A stretch of DNA of 64,000 nucleotides from Macrolepiota albuminosa (GCA_027475525.1 JAMWFC010000090.1:1364001-1428000); one strand, 5' to 3'. Positions 52,489-63,438 are shown, counted from the stretch's first letter. Program-made: numbers and translations. The notes: a model not told the origin generated them from the letters alone.

Positions 52489-52753
52489 TGTAACAGGGGG
52501 ACCTCTTCAAGGTCCCTATTCATTATTTCACCATATCCGCACCCTTAGGGGTGTGGGAAGCATATCGTATTAGAGGACATAATTACAGTAGTAATTATTT
52601 CTCTAATTAATTTACTTTAATTAATTTACTTTAAATTATAGTGTATTTACTCGTATTTGGGTAGATACTTTTTTACTTACACTACGTACAGAGAAATCTA
52701 CCGATTTGGCAGATTCTGTGTCTTGTGTGAGTAAGCCAGTAATATCTCTTACA
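52489..52753 (+). repeat. 5' LTR of element F
   Basis: TGTAACAGGGGGACC...AATATCTCTTACA. AT-rich middle with the direct repeat TTAATTTACTTTAA. Followed by CTTTTTTGAATCGTCG; no convincing tRNA-type primer site was recognised. Confidence 0.93.
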
Positions 52754-52897
52754 CTTTTTTGAATCGTCGAACGACGATAATCTGTACGCGAACATACAAG
52801 AATTATACATTCTAGAACTTAGTTCTAGAATCTCGATTGACAGCGACATCAACCATCAAGCTTCTTGAGCGCCGAACGCAAGCCGATTGATAGTGGA

Positions 52898-55800
52898 ATG
52901 GATCACGAACCTCTGCCACCAGAACGGAACGACAATGTCGCCCCGGTGCAGAAGGACGAGAATGCCACACCAGTGGCAGCACACACTCAAGATCAGCAGG
53001 TGGCAAATTGGGAAGAGGCTGAGGTCGAGCTGACCCCAGCCCGAACAGATATGCCGGGGAGCTTGCTCATGACAGAGCAGAGACGTCCAGTCCAGCGTAG
53101 AGTTGGAAGAGAGGTTGGGGTGGCTAGTGAGTCACCGCCGATCATACAGGTACCTCAAAGGGCACCGGTGCGATTCTCGGGCTTAAGGACGTCGGGCGGG
53201 GGTGTGGCCACACACGAAGAAAAAAAACCATCCCCGTTTAGGGCAGGGGCTCCTGGAACGGCAGGAGAGGCTTGGACAAGTTCGGAAGGTAGACGAGAGG
53301 ATGCTGTCCATGAGACACCATGGAGGAATATACCGGAATCGACGCCATTGAGTCAACGGCCTGGAGGGCAGCGGCCAGCAGTACCGGTGCAGACTACGGG
53401 GACAAGAAGACGTCAGCCCACAGTGGCTGATGATACGTCTGATGAAGACGAGAACGGACGCTATGAAGCGACCCTCGACGTTCAAATAGCTATGCTCTGG
53501 GCAAGGTTCCCAGAGATAAGTAAATTGTCGACGAGGGCTAGGTTGAAGTTGTATGTGAACAAGCACATGCAATTGATAGAGGCTAGAGGTGAGGCGCTTC
53601 CAGAAGTGGGAACAGATGAGTATATTTCGGCATATATGCAGATCTTGGACCTGGAAGCTCAAAGCTACCTTGACCGTAAAAGTCGCCGAGGGTCGGCTGC
53701 ATCCACCCCAGCGGAGGCGGAGCTAATCCCTACGATTCCTGCAGGGAGAGGGAGTTCTCCTCACATTGAGGAGGCGTTTAGCAACATATTTGCCCCACAA
53801 CAGGCGGGGGAGACTCAGGAGCAATACCAGACGCGAGTAGCGGCTGGGCAGAGGCAGCAGCGGTTCGTAGGGTACCGACCTACAGCTATGTCCGTGGCCG
53901 AGACGGTGACGTCCAGACCGGCTACACATGTACTGTTGGAAACAGTACCGGAGGAAGTGTTGTCACCTCAGGTGAAACGAGAAGCGGAGGACCCAGTGGT
54001 GCCGGCTAGGGTACCACTTGCCGACACGTTTCAGGACCGAGTCGCATTCCAAAGAATGCGGATCCAGGATTTACGGGGGCAAGGCTACTCTCGTATTGAT
54101 GATCAGGGAATCAGTTTCAATGGGTCCCAACCCATTGATGAAATGAGGCGAGAATTTGTGGAACGTGCGCAGAACAGTCGTCGAAGTAAGCACGGGAGCG
54201 ATATCAGCAGTCGAGAGGAGCCGCGGGAGTTGGGGCCGGATAGACGGAATGGAGGGCAGGGCCCTCGGGACGACAGATCTCACAGCCCCAGAGGACCGAT
54301 GACTCGGTCTGTGCGAGCCTTCTCGACGTTCGTCCCCGCCGAGGGACGCAACAAGACACCTGGGATGAATGAGGCCACCAGAGCCTACACTGATAGCATG
54401 CATCGACGATTGGTGAGCATAATCGATGACGCGGTTGGGATTGCGTTGCGATTACCTGAAGGGATCAAACCACGGAGGGCTGATCCAAAGCATATTCTGC
54501 CCTATAAGGGGGGAACAAAGTTCAGCGAGCTGGAGGATTGGACCATGGATGTATGCTACCATCTGGCAGCATGTCTGTACGGTGGAGATCGTATGGACAA
54601 GGAGCGAGTGTTTGTGCTGCCCGAGTTTTTGGAAGGTCCGGCAAAGAGGTGGTTTCGTCATCACGTTCTTCACCATAATCGGGCGAGGCAGCACTGGACG
54701 TTCAAAGATGTGATCCTTGAACTGTACAATCGATTTGTAAGTGCATCCACAATGCAGGATGCACGAGAGGCGTTTTACTCGGCAGTGTACACCGAGGCCC
54801 TCGGAGTACAAGGGTTCTATGATACCCTTGTTGACCATGCTCAAAATATGGCCATTTATCCCGACGCATGGACAGTGTGCGAGACCTTTCTTAAGGGCAT
54901 CCCCGCTGAGATGAGGCGAGTGCTAATCCGGGATGACGGATTATCTCCAGAAATAAATGAAGTTGAGGAATTCGTAGCGCATGCCATACGTTACGAACAG
55001 GCGTTGAAGACGGCACGCCACTTTGATCTGCATAGCTCGCGAGTAAAAGCTGCGGGGCCGATGGAGGCACGCCAGTCACGAATGATCGGCACTTTCCTGG
55101 TCAGGAAAGCGGACATGGAACGTAACCGAAACCCTAGGTTCGTATTGAGACGAACGTTGTCGAGGCCTCATCGACCTAAGCCGATTGAGCCAAAACTTGT
55201 GGCTGAAGAGCGTGGTCACCATCCGCCAAAACCTGAGGCCAATCGTGACCCGCGGAAAGAGCGGGGAACAGGCCCGGGTGGGACGGGTGAAAAACGCATA
55301 GTAACATGCTATGCGTGCGGTGAGAAAGGACATTTCGCGAGTACTTGCCCTAAAAGGGGGCAAATAGCAGGTAAACCACGAGCATATGTACGCGCTGCGC
55401 ACACTGAGGCAGAGGAGTCTGCAAATGACGCAGATGAGGAGCTAGACGCGGAGGAGGAGGATGAGAGCTCCCAGTCTGGCGAGGAAGGCCCAGTTGATGA
55501 CGAGGTAGGGACAGTGATGATCGATGGGGATGAGTATGTGGAAGTGGATGTGTACGACTCGGAGCTCTACGCTAGTTCCGCAGAACAAGAGTTCTTGATG
55601 GCGTTAACGGACTTTCCTGAGGATGAGGAAAGCATGCAGCTGGGCGCGGGTCGAGTAAAGGTTCACAAAGTGAAACTTAGAAAGGCAGCGCGCAAGTTGA
55701 CCCGGCCGCAACTGCGCCGTGAGGATAAGGAATGTTTGGCTACCTACGTCAAGGTTGGAGGTCACGAAGCATGGACTTTGTGGGATTCGGGAAGTACAAC

Positions 55801-56167
55801 CACTGGAGTAACGCCCCAGTTCTGCCAGGTCCATGACTTGGCGGTGCATCAGCTGGAGCGGCCCATAACTCTGCAACTTGGTACTGTCGGCAGTCGCGCT
55901 GCAGTACAGTTTGGAGCAAACCTCGAGCTAACCGTCCCGGGGTCAACAAGTGTTGAATACGTGGACGTGGCGAACTTCGACCGGTACGACATGATTGTAG
56001 GGACGCCGTACATGCGCAAGCATCAGGTGGTACTTGACTTCTGCAATAACAAGGTTATTGTGGCGGGTACTGAGATTCCAGCAGTGCGGGTCGCAGTGGA
56101 GGAAGCTGGGGAGAGAGTTCACCGCCAACGCGCGACGAAGAGGAAGAGAGCGGTGGGCACCAACTGA
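52898..56167 (+). CDS. gag-pro: Element F gag-protease
   Basis: The start was taken at ATG 52898 (MDHEPLPPERNDN), the first in the frame, which is open from 52865. The N-terminal 500 residues are disordered. The capsid is at about residues 527-710 (KFSELEDWTMDVCYHLAACL; GPAKRWFRHHVLHHNRARQH; FVAHAIRYEQAL). The CCHC knuckle CYACGEKGHFASTCPKRG is at about residue 803. An acidic linker follows, then a retropepsin with LWDSGSTTTGVTPQF (D-S-G at about 963) and FDRYDMIVGTPYMRKHQVVL. It ends in TGA at 56165, after which the same frame continues into pol; the context is UGA-CUA-C. Gag forms particles and the protease cleaves the polyprotein. Confidence 0.9.
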   Translation: MDHEPLPPERNDNVAPVQKDENATPVAAHTQDQQVANWEEAEVELTPARTDMPGSLLMTEQRRPVQRRVGREVGVASESPPIIQVPQRAPVRFSGLRTSGGGVATHEEKKPSPFRAGAPGTAGEAWTSSEGRREDAVHETPWRNIPESTPLSQRPGGQRPAVPVQTTGTRRRQPTVADDTSDEDENGRYEATLDVQIAMLWARFPEISKLSTRARLKLYVNKHMQLIEARGEALPEVGTDEYISAYMQILDLEAQSYLDRKSRRGSAASTPAEAELIPTIPAGRGSSPHIEEAFSNIFAPQQAGETQEQYQTRVAAGQRQQRFVGYRPTAMSVAETVTSRPATHVLLETVPEEVLSPQVKREAEDPVVPARVPLADTFQDRVAFQRMRIQDLRGQGYSRIDDQGISFNGSQPIDEMRREFVERAQNSRRSKHGSDISSREEPRELGPDRRNGGQGPRDDRSHSPRGPMTRSVRAFSTFVPAEGRNKTPGMNEATRAYTDSMHRRLVSIIDDAVGIALRLPEGIKPRRADPKHILPYKGGTKFSELEDWTMDVCYHLAACLYGGDRMDKERVFVLPEFLEGPAKRWFRHHVLHHNRARQHWTFKDVILELYNRFVSASTMQDAREAFYSAVYTEALGVQGFYDTLVDHAQNMAIYPDAWTVCETFLKGIPAEMRRVLIRDDGLSPEINEVEEFVAHAIRYEQALKTARHFDLHSSRVKAAGPMEARQSRMIGTFLVRKADMERNRNPRFVLRRTLSRPHRPKPIEPKLVAEERGHHPPKPEANRDPRKERGTGPGGTGEKRIVTCYACGEKGHFASTCPKRGQIAGKPRAYVRAAHTEAEESANDADEELDAEEEDESSQSGEEGPVDDEVGTVMIDGDEYVEVDVYDSELYASSAEQEFLMALTDFPEDEESMQLGAGRVKVHKVKLRKAARKLTRPQLRREDKECLATYVKVGGHEAWTLWDSGSTTTGVTPQFCQVHDLAVHQLERPITLQLGTVGSRAAVQFGANLELTVPGSTSVEYVDVANFDRYDMIVGTPYMRKHQVVLDFCNNKVIVAGTEIPAVRVAVEEAGERVHRQRATKRKRAVGTN

Positions 56168-56689
56168 CTACGCTCGGTGGCGCGACCGGCTACCGTGGAG
56201 GATGAGCCAGAGGAGGTAAACCCTATCGGAGGCTTACCCGAGGAGTGTGGAGCGATCCTGATGTCCACGGAAGAATGGGCTAAGCATCAGAGTGTGCAAC
56301 GGGAGGAACTCACCGCAGGTGCGGTGGGTGGTCAGGATGTGCATTGCACTCGGCCAACGCGGCCGCAGGAGCGGGCTGTCAGAAGGGAATGCCAACCTAC
56401 ATCGTCAAAGGTAAAGGTTGAAGAGCTAGTTTGTGGGGATCCTCCGATGGAACCATTGAATGGGGACTGGGAGGATGATGTAGCGTATAGCGAACAATCG
56501 CACCGATCCTTATGGGACCAGCCGGTACCACCACCAGCGTTCGATTGGGCGTTCGATCTGCGAATGCCTAGAGAATGGAACGAGCTGGTGGCATCCATGT
56601 GTGCCTGGGAAGGTTGACCGTGGATTCGGCAGACCGAGGTCTATCGACAGGCGAGGGATGACGAGATATCCTTTCCGGAGGAGATCCAG
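56168..56689 (+). CDS. Element F protease-RT linker between two in-frame TGA codons
   Basis: In the same frame as gag-pro, open from 56168 to TGA at 56615-56617 (text ARPATVEDEPEEVNPIGGLP to LVASMCAWEG), then PWIRQTEVYRQARDDEISFP leads straight into pol. The first ATG in it (56261) has no special context. It is best read as part of one gag-pol polyprotein. Confidence 0.75.
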
Positions 56690-59600
56690 GTGGACGGGGC
56701 GTCGATTTCGTCGCGACGAGTCAGGAAGGAGAGACCGACCCGTCTACAGGTGCCAGACGACAGTGAGGAGAGGTTGCGAGCTCTACGGGAGAAATATACT
56801 ACTACCCAGGTAGTGGGCAGTAGTGGGAAGTGGCTAAACAAGCCGCCACGAGCCAAGGACAAAGGCAAGATCAGGGCAACTGGGTTGTCCCGAGAGGATA
56901 TCCCGGAGCTCCGCCGGCAGTGGCAGGATGAGTTTGCGGATATGGTCAATGGCACTAAGGAGGAGTTGCCTCCGTGGCGTGAGGTTAACCATGAGATTAA
57001 CCTAGTCGATGATACAAAACAGTACAAGTACCATCTACCGCGGTGTCCCATGGCCTTACAGCAACAGCTGCGGGATAAAACGAACCGTTACCTCAAGGCT
57101 CGGTGGTGGGAGGCGAGACCTGCGTCGCAGGCCGCGCCATTGCTGTGCATTCCGAAGAAGGATGGGACGTTGCGCACGGCACTGGACGCACGCCAGCGCA
57201 ACGATAACACCATTAAGGATGTGACGCCGCTTCCTGATCAGGAAGTGATTCGTGAAGATGTGGCTCGGGCAAAAATCAGGTCAAAAATCGATCTGACGGA
57301 CGCATACGAACAAGTTCAAATACGGGAGAGTGATGTCGGGAAGACCGTGTTTTCATCGATTACCGGCACCTATGTCAGCAATATAATGCAGATAGGTGAC
57401 TGTAATGCCCCAGCAACCTTTCAGAGGTTGATGACGTCGATTTTTCGTGACGTTATCGGACGATTCATGCACGTATATCTTGATGACATCTTCATTTACT
57501 CGGACTCCATTGAGGAGCACGAGAAGCACCTTCGTGTGGTGTTCGAGCGCTTACGTTCGAACCTATTGTACTTGAAGTGGAAAAAGTGCGAGTTGTATGC
57601 GGACCGGGTGGACTGCCTGGGACATGTTATCGACGATGAAGGTATTCATCCTGACCAGGATAAATTGGATCGGATTCGTGACTGGAGGACGCCACGAAAC
57701 TACAACGATGTGCAGCGGTTTGTTGGGCTGGTAAACTACGTATCAACGTTTCTGCCGGATGTTACAACATTCACAGGGCCGCTGATGGCCATCACACAAA
57801 ACGGGGCGCCATTTGTATGGCGGCCACTGCACCAACGCTGTCTGGACATGATTAAACGAATATGTGATCGCACGCCGATCATACGTCCCATTGATCCGCG
57901 ACAAAATGAACCAATATGGCTCATTTGTGATGCATCGAAGACGGGAGTGGGAGCAATGTATGGGCAGGGACAGTCCTGGCAAACTTGCCGCCCGGCCGGG
58001 TTTATGTCGAAGAAGTTCACGAATGCGCAGCAGAATTACGCTGTGCATGAGTTGGAGACATTGGCTATATTAGAGGCCCTCCTGAAATGGGAGGACAAGC
58101 TGATGGGGTATGATATTCATATCATAACCGACCACAAAGCGCTTGAGTTCTTCAAAACCCAGGCGAACTTATCTCCGCGTCAGCGGCGATGGATTGATTA
58201 CATGTCGCGGTACAAGTTTGACATAACATATGTCAAAGGGGAGCTTAACAAGGTAGCGGACTGTTTGTCGCGCTACTTTGAGAGTGACCGACTAGATGAA
58301 GCCCATGAAGCTCATCACTATGTCAATGCGGATATACGTATTGATCCAGAAGGGGACGACATCCCTTACCAACGGTATCGGGAGATTAAGGACCACGTGG
58401 TAGAAATTCGAGCCATGCAGGTTCGAGAGCGTCGGCGAAGTAAGCGGTTGCAAGAGCGGCAGGAGGCCCGCGATAGCGAGGCGGAACGTCTCAAGGTCGC
58501 AGACGCTGGGACCGAGATAGGACCTAGCGGACACACTGCGAATGCGGGCGACGGGGATATGCGGTTGGCAGACGCACTACGTGCGCCTGCGGAGACGAAG
58601 TCTGCCCCTCGGGACTACCATCGATCTGAGTTTCGAAAGGCAGTGATACTGGGGTATGCAGAGGATAGGCTGTGTACGGAGGTGTTGACGCGGCCCGAAG
58701 ATCACCCTAGTTTTTCAGTGCGTCAAGAGTTGATCTACACTGTTAGCGCTAGTGGCCAGCAGGTTCTGTGTTTGCCCCGGCAGCGTGCATTGATCACAGA
58801 GGTGATCAATCAGGCACATGGGGTGGTTGGGCATTTTGGGTCACAGAAAACGCTAGAATATGTGCGACATTGGTATTGGTGGTCGAAGATGCATGCTGAT
58901 GTATTTGCGTTCTGCACAACTTGCGAGTTGTGCCAACGGGCGAAAGGGGCCAACCGTAAACCGGCTGGCAAACTGCATTCGCTACCTGTGCCCACGAAGC
59001 CGTGGGACTCCATTGGGATGGACTTTGTTGGCCCGTTTCCCGAGTCCAAAGGGTTCAATTACTTGTGGGTAGTAATATGCAGGATGACGAGTATGGTACA
59101 CTTGATACCGGTGTGCACCACAATGAAAGCCTCGGAGCTTTCATGGATTTACTTGAAGGAAATCGTGCGGTTGCATGGGTTGCCGAGCTCGATCGTTAGC
59201 GATCGGGATTCAAAGTTCACGTCAAAGTGGTGGCGAGAGCTTCACGCGATGATGGGCGCAAAGCTGCTGATGTCAACTTCGTTCCATCCGCAGACGGATG
59301 GACAGACGGAGCGAGCAAACCGTAACGTGGCACAGATACTGCGCACGGTAGTGCACCCCGACCAGCGGGACTGGGTAGACCGAGTACCCCTGACAGAGTT
59401 TGCGATAAACGCTAGTGTGTCGGAGACAACAGGGTATGCGCCGTTCGAGTTGAATGGGGGGTTCATGCCCTCCATGCTTCAGGAGTTGCGCGCCGATACA
59501 GCGGTGCATAAGGGAGTTAAAGACTTTGCGTGGACTGCCCTGGAGAATTTAGCAAACGCGCATGATGCGATCATTGAAGCACGCGTGTTTCAATCGAAAT

Positions 59601-60121
59601 ACGCGAATAAGAGGCGAGCGGAGGAGCCATCGCTGGCCGTAGGGGCGCTGGTATATCTATCAACGCAGAATTTGAACCTACCCAAGGGCAGGGCGAGCAA
59701 GCTATGCCCGAAGTATATTGGTCCGTATAAAATCATACAGGCTGAGCCAAAGACGTCGAACTATGTACTGGAGTTGCCTACGGCGCTGCAGGCACGACGC
59801 ATTGTACCGAAGTTCCATGTATCACTGCTTCGACCCTTCAGGCCGAATAATGATGCATTGTTCCCAGGACGGGTGGTCCCAGAAGCTTATGACTTCGGGG
59901 CGAAGGATGATCAGGAGTGGTTTGTCGAGGACCTAGTAGGCCATCGGTGGAACGAGGCTGGGGGTCTGGAGTATGAGGTACGGTGGAGCCTGGGTGATAC
60001 GACATGGGAGCCGCATCGGGAGTGTGCCAAGTTGGCCGCCTTGGATCGGTATTTGGAGTTGCATGGCGTGAAGCGCCCTGCACAGTTGCCGAGGAAGGAC
60101 AGGGCTCGGGGAGCCATGTGA
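56690..60121 (+). CDS. pol: Element F pol: RT, RNase H, integrase, chromodomain-like
   Basis: 1,143 codons; no ATG until 56942, so the open frame probably depends on the upstream frames. RT: PLLCIPKKDGTLRTALDARQ, SKIDLTDAYEQVQIRESDVG, MQIGDCNAPATFQRLM and the active site HVYLDDIFIYSDS. RNase H: WLICDASKTGVGAMYGQ, NYAVHELETLAILEAL, IITDHKALEFF. Integrase: H-H-C-C domain (CTTCELCQRAKG), MDFVGPFPESKGF, IVSDRDSKFTS and HPQTDGQTERANRN, all D, D and E present. C-terminus: LPKGRASKLCPKYIGPYKI, then a chromodomain-like VEDLVGHRWNEAGGLEYEVR and WSLGDTTWEPHREC. All catalytic residues look intact. Confidence 0.93.
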   Translation: MDGASISSRRVRKERPTRLQVPDDSEERLRALREKYTTTQVVGSSGKWLNKPPRAKDKGKIRATGLSREDIPELRRQWQDEFADMVNGTKEELPPWREVNHEINLVDDTKQYKYHLPRCPMALQQQLRDKTNRYLKARWWEARPASQAAPLLCIPKKDGTLRTALDARQRNDNTIKDVTPLPDQEVIREDVARAKIRSKIDLTDAYEQVQIRESDVGKTVFSSITGTYVSNIMQIGDCNAPATFQRLMTSIFRDVIGRFMHVYLDDIFIYSDSIEEHEKHLRVVFERLRSNLLYLKWKKCELYADRVDCLGHVIDDEGIHPDQDKLDRIRDWRTPRNYNDVQRFVGLVNYVSTFLPDVTTFTGPLMAITQNGAPFVWRPLHQRCLDMIKRICDRTPIIRPIDPRQNEPIWLICDASKTGVGAMYGQGQSWQTCRPAGFMSKKFTNAQQNYAVHELETLAILEALLKWEDKLMGYDIHIITDHKALEFFKTQANLSPRQRRWIDYMSRYKFDITYVKGELNKVADCLSRYFESDRLDEAHEAHHYVNADIRIDPEGDDIPYQRYREIKDHVVEIRAMQVRERRRSKRLQERQEARDSEAERLKVADAGTEIGPSGHTANAGDGDMRLADALRAPAETKSAPRDYHRSEFRKAVILGYAEDRLCTEVLTRPEDHPSFSVRQELIYTVSASGQQVLCLPRQRALITEVINQAHGVVGHFGSQKTLEYVRHWYWWSKMHADVFAFCTTCELCQRAKGANRKPAGKLHSLPVPTKPWDSIGMDFVGPFPESKGFNYLWVVICRMTSMVHLIPVCTTMKASELSWIYLKEIVRLHGLPSSIVSDRDSKFTSKWWRELHAMMGAKLLMSTSFHPQTDGQTERANRNVAQILRTVVHPDQRDWVDRVPLTEFAINASVSETTGYAPFELNGGFMPSMLQELRADTAVHKGVKDFAWTALENLANAHDAIIEARVFQSKYANKRRAEEPSLAVGALVYLSTQNLNLPKGRASKLCPKYIGPYKIIQAEPKTSNYVLELPTALQARRIVPKFHVSLLRPFRPNNDALFPGRVVPEAYDFGAKDDQEWFVEDLVGHRWNEAGGLEYEVRWSLGDTTWEPHRECAKLAALDRYLELHGVKRPAQLPRKDRARGAM

Positions 60122-60230
60122 ATGTGGCGGATCGTCGGCTGAAAGAGGAAGTGATGATGTAAGCAAAGGCGGTGTACGGCTGACTTGGAATTTTTGTCTT
60201 GCCCCTGGATCTTTTGTACACCTCACCGCT
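60122..60230 (+). other. Short spacer before the third ORF of element F
   Basis: 109 bp with stops in all frames, rich in G then T (TTTTTGTCTTGCCCCTGG). The third ORF starts at a true ATG right after it (CACCGCTATGTCG), so it may be translated from a separate or spliced transcript. Confidence 0.4.
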
Positions 60231-63116
60231 ATGTCGTCGTCGCAACAAGACCAACGTTACTCGAGAGATAACCAGAGCTCGCGGAGCTCTGGTGGTGGGG
60301 GAGAAGTGAGAGAACAGCAGCAAATGCCGCAGCAGCAAGGGGGTATGGGGAGCTTTTTTGCGTACCCTCAGGCGCAGCAGGGGTACGGGCAGGGGCAGAT
60401 GCCCATGTTCTTTATGCCGATGCCGGTACCAATGGGTCAGCAGGCGGCGGGGGCAGGATCGAACTGGGGAATGATGATGCCCCAGGGAGCGATGATGCCG
60501 CCGCTGCAGCCCTGGCAGCAAATGGGAGGAATGGCACAAGGCCAGGCGCAGAGTGGAGGAAGTCATCAGCCTATGGAGGTTGATGGGGAAGCGAGAGCGA
60601 GTAGACCAGGAAGAGAAAGTTCGCCCCCAAGAGAAGGACGACGTAAGGTGCAATACGAGAGAGAGGTACCTCGGGGATCTCCCTGAGAGAGGTCACAGGA
60701 GGATCGGAGGTCGAGCAGACGAGGCCCACAGGAAGGGTCGCGTCGAGAGACAAGGCAGCGGTCTCCTGAGCGGGAGACAACTCAGGATAAAGGAAAAGGG
60801 AAGGAACGGGTGACAGAAAGAGATCAGTGGCGGGATGAGCCACACGCAGAGGCGTTGTGGAGGCGTTTATTACAGGCGGGTCACCGCGTGCCGCCTGAGA
60901 CCGAGTTCCTCCGAGATACAGTGGCCCAAGTAGTGGTCACTGGGTTGTTAGACGAGATAGCGCTGTTGCAAGAGCGGCAGCATAATACTATTGCAACCTT
61001 CAACAAGGCGCTGAAACGTCGGGCGGCCACGCCCGAATCTGCCCTGGAGTCAGAACCGAAGAGAACCCGGGCAGATCGACCACGGGCGGAGGACAGCGCT
61101 CGACCTCGTGAAGGTCGAGTAACGGGGGTGCTGCCGTTGGAGCAGCGGATAGAGAGAGAAAGTGGTCCGTCAACGTCGTCGGAGTTGTCCAGACAAGGGT
61201 CGGTGAGGAGTGCGATATCTTCGACGCAAGCGCCGAAGAGGAAAGAGAGAGCAGCGAAGCAGGTGGATGAATTTTTGGTGCAAACGGTGACGTTTGCAGC
61301 AGATGTGCCACAAGGAGCGCCGGGAGGAGTGCTGAGGTTTCAGCCCCCGGTAGAGTATGAACCGCCAGCGGAAAGCTACCCCGAGAAGTGGCTGGACGCC
61401 GATCCTCGAACGGAGAACGAGGCAGAAAATGTGGTGCCCTCAGGTGCACCAATGGTTGTTGCAGGAGTATCAACGGTAGCCTATCCCCACGGGGATAGTG
61501 AAGACGAGGATGCGAACTATATCAGTTCGAATGAGGCCACTCCTGACGAGGAGGAGTCGAAGCATGAGCGGGGAGTGCGGGTCGCTCGCAATATGAAGAA
61601 GAACAAACGGAGGAAGAATGAACAGGCTGAGTTCGAGCGGAATAAGCAGAGACGAGCCGAGGAAGCTATGGGGATTATCCCCCCGAGCCTCGGTGTTCGA
61701 ATATTTGCGGACCACACTGTGGAACGCCTCAACTCGTTCTTCAATGGAGGGTTGGATCGACACTTTTATTATTCGTCCGCGAATAATACCGTATATGTGG
61801 GATCGGAGGCTCGACAGGCCTACATCCACGAGTCCAGCCATGTGAGTGGGTATGGTGGATCAAAGGGAACCCTCAGTAAGGTCGTGCCTAGAGGGTTCCC
61901 CATGAATCCCCTCCAATTACGCAAGCTGGTGGAACTAGTTCGTAACCGGTACGCGCCAGCCGACGACAGGATCGCCGGCTATCAATTGTTTCGAGAGTTC
62001 CGCCGAGTGAGCGATGCTTGCGACGTCAGCGCCCGTGACAAGACCATGAAGCTGGTCTTGACCCATAGTGATTACAGCCAGGTGGACCCCCCATTTGAGG
62101 CGCGATCGGCGGTGATGAGGATGATGCCCCTACCTGTCCCGGATGGGATAGTGCGCACGAAGGAGTGGGGGAGCCACCAAAACACGACGCTCGCAGGCGT
62201 CAGCTTCGAGCAGATTGAGAAGACGCTGGACCTGGAGAAATGGGCCCAGAATGCACTGTACTTCGGGCGACCAGGCATGCCAAATGCCATTCCTGGGATC
62301 GCATTTGACACCGCATATTGAATGCACTGGAGGACCATCTTTGGCCATGCCCTGATTAGGTCCTTGTCCCCCCAGGGCAAGGCTCGATCGACGTTTGCCC
62401 GGCAAATGGCATTAGTGTTGGCCAAGCCGGGATTGTACCGCGAGGCGGTACAAGACTTTAATACGGCCCATCCCAACGAACCGTTCGTTCCAGCTCCATG
62501 GAATATCGTGTCCATCATGACGCCCGTCTTCCCGGATGAGGCCGCGAGCACCATTACTGAAGACGACGTGATCCGGGTGATGCTTCACAACTGCATCCCC
62601 GTGGAGTGGGCTGACCATGCATATACGTATGGAGTGGTGTTCCTCGAACACCAACTTTTCCATCCTACTCCGGCCATGCCACGCTACGTTCATGTTGATA
62701 ATGAGCGTCATGTTCGGATGCATCGTTATGGGGCACCGGCGGCTATACCGGATTGGGATGGGTGGAGAACACCAACCACCGAGGACGTTTACCGTCTTCG
62801 GGTATTGTTGGCAAAGGAGGAGGAAGAGCAGCGCCGGTTTTACGCTAACCATGGGTTGCATTACTACATTGGGTCAGACCCCAATGTGCATCATCTGTGG
62901 AAGAGGCAGGAGCAACATGGGCCCTTGCCCACGAGTTGTCCGACCGCAAGCGCTGGCCCAGCACAGGAGCCCGACACGTCGGGTCGTCCACTTGCCTTGG
63001 CGCCGCCATCAAGGCCGCCATCGGTCGATGAGCGTATGCAGTCCCCCCAGTTGGAGGACTACCCGTCAAGCCCACTGGAGCCAATTGCATCGCCTATCGC
63101 ACCTACCATGGACTGA
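60231..63116 (+). CDS. Element F third ORF, unknown function, two in-frame TGA
   Basis: One reading frame of 962 codons from ATG 60231 to TGA 63114, interrupted by TGA at 60684 (PRGSP*ERSQEDRRSSRRG) and 62319 (FDTAY*MHWRTIFGHALI). The N-terminal 150 residues are Gln/Met/Gly/Pro-rich (MPMFFMPMPVPMGQQ). A basic Arg/Ser stretch follows, then a helical segment and an acidic region (EDEDANYISSNEATPDEEES). A better-ordered C-terminal part carries MNPLQLRKLVELVRNRYAPA, GYQLFREFRRVSD and HPTPAMPRYVHVDNERHVRM. No membrane segment, so not an envelope; no known enzyme motif. It is in the sense of pol, between integrase and 3' LTR. Confidence 0.7.
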
Positions 63117-63173
63117 TAGCGCGGGTCACAGAGTCGAATGTTGCAGACCGTACAACGGTCTGAAAGGGGGGCG
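63117..63173 (+). promoter_or_regulatory. 3' leader and polypurine tract of element F
   Basis: TGAAAGGGGGGCG (63161-63173) lies directly before the 3' LTR. Just upstream, CAGACCGTACAACGGTCTG (63145-63163) is a hairpin with 7-bp stems (CAGACCG/CGGTCTG). Confidence 0.75.
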
Positions 63174-63438
63174 TGTAACAGGGGGACCTCTTCAAGGTCC
63201 CTATTCATTATTTCACCATATCCGCACCCTTAGGGGTGTGGGAAGCATATCGTATTAGAGGACATAATTACAGTAGTAATTATTTCTCTAATTAATTTAC
63301 TTTAATTAATTTACGTTAAATTATAGTGTATTTACTCGTATTTGGGTAGATACTTTTTTACTTACACTACGTACAGAGAAATCTACTGATTTGGCAGATT
63401 CTGTGTCTTGTGTGAGTAAGCCAGTAATATCTCTTACA
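63174..63438 (+). repeat. 3' LTR of element F
   Basis: 265 bp, same ends as the 5' LTR. Differences seen: TTTACGTTAAA versus TTTACTTTAAA and CTACTGATTTG versus CTACCGATTTG. Followed by AGAAG, the target duplication. Confidence 0.93.

Larger units (their letters stand above)
52489..63438 (+). mobile_element. Element F: near-intact Ty3/gypsy chromovirus-like retrotransposon
   Basis: 10,950 bp, two 265-bp LTRs, TSD AGAAG (52484-52488 and 63439-63443). Order: LTR, gag-protease, RT, RNase H, integrase with a chromodomain-like end, third ORF, polypurine tract, LTR. The LTRs differ at about two positions by eye, so insertion is recent. Only four TGA codons interrupt the two long coding frames. Confidence 0.93.

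Noticed and set aside
61000..61473. Minus-strand frame of 157 codons in the third ORF of element F
   Set aside because: Shadow frame with Ser/Leu/Pro-rich text; the plus frame is longer and continuous.
60231..63116. Envelope gene in element F
   Set aside because: No signal peptide, no membrane span and no furin-type or fusion text; the ORF is soluble and partly disordered.
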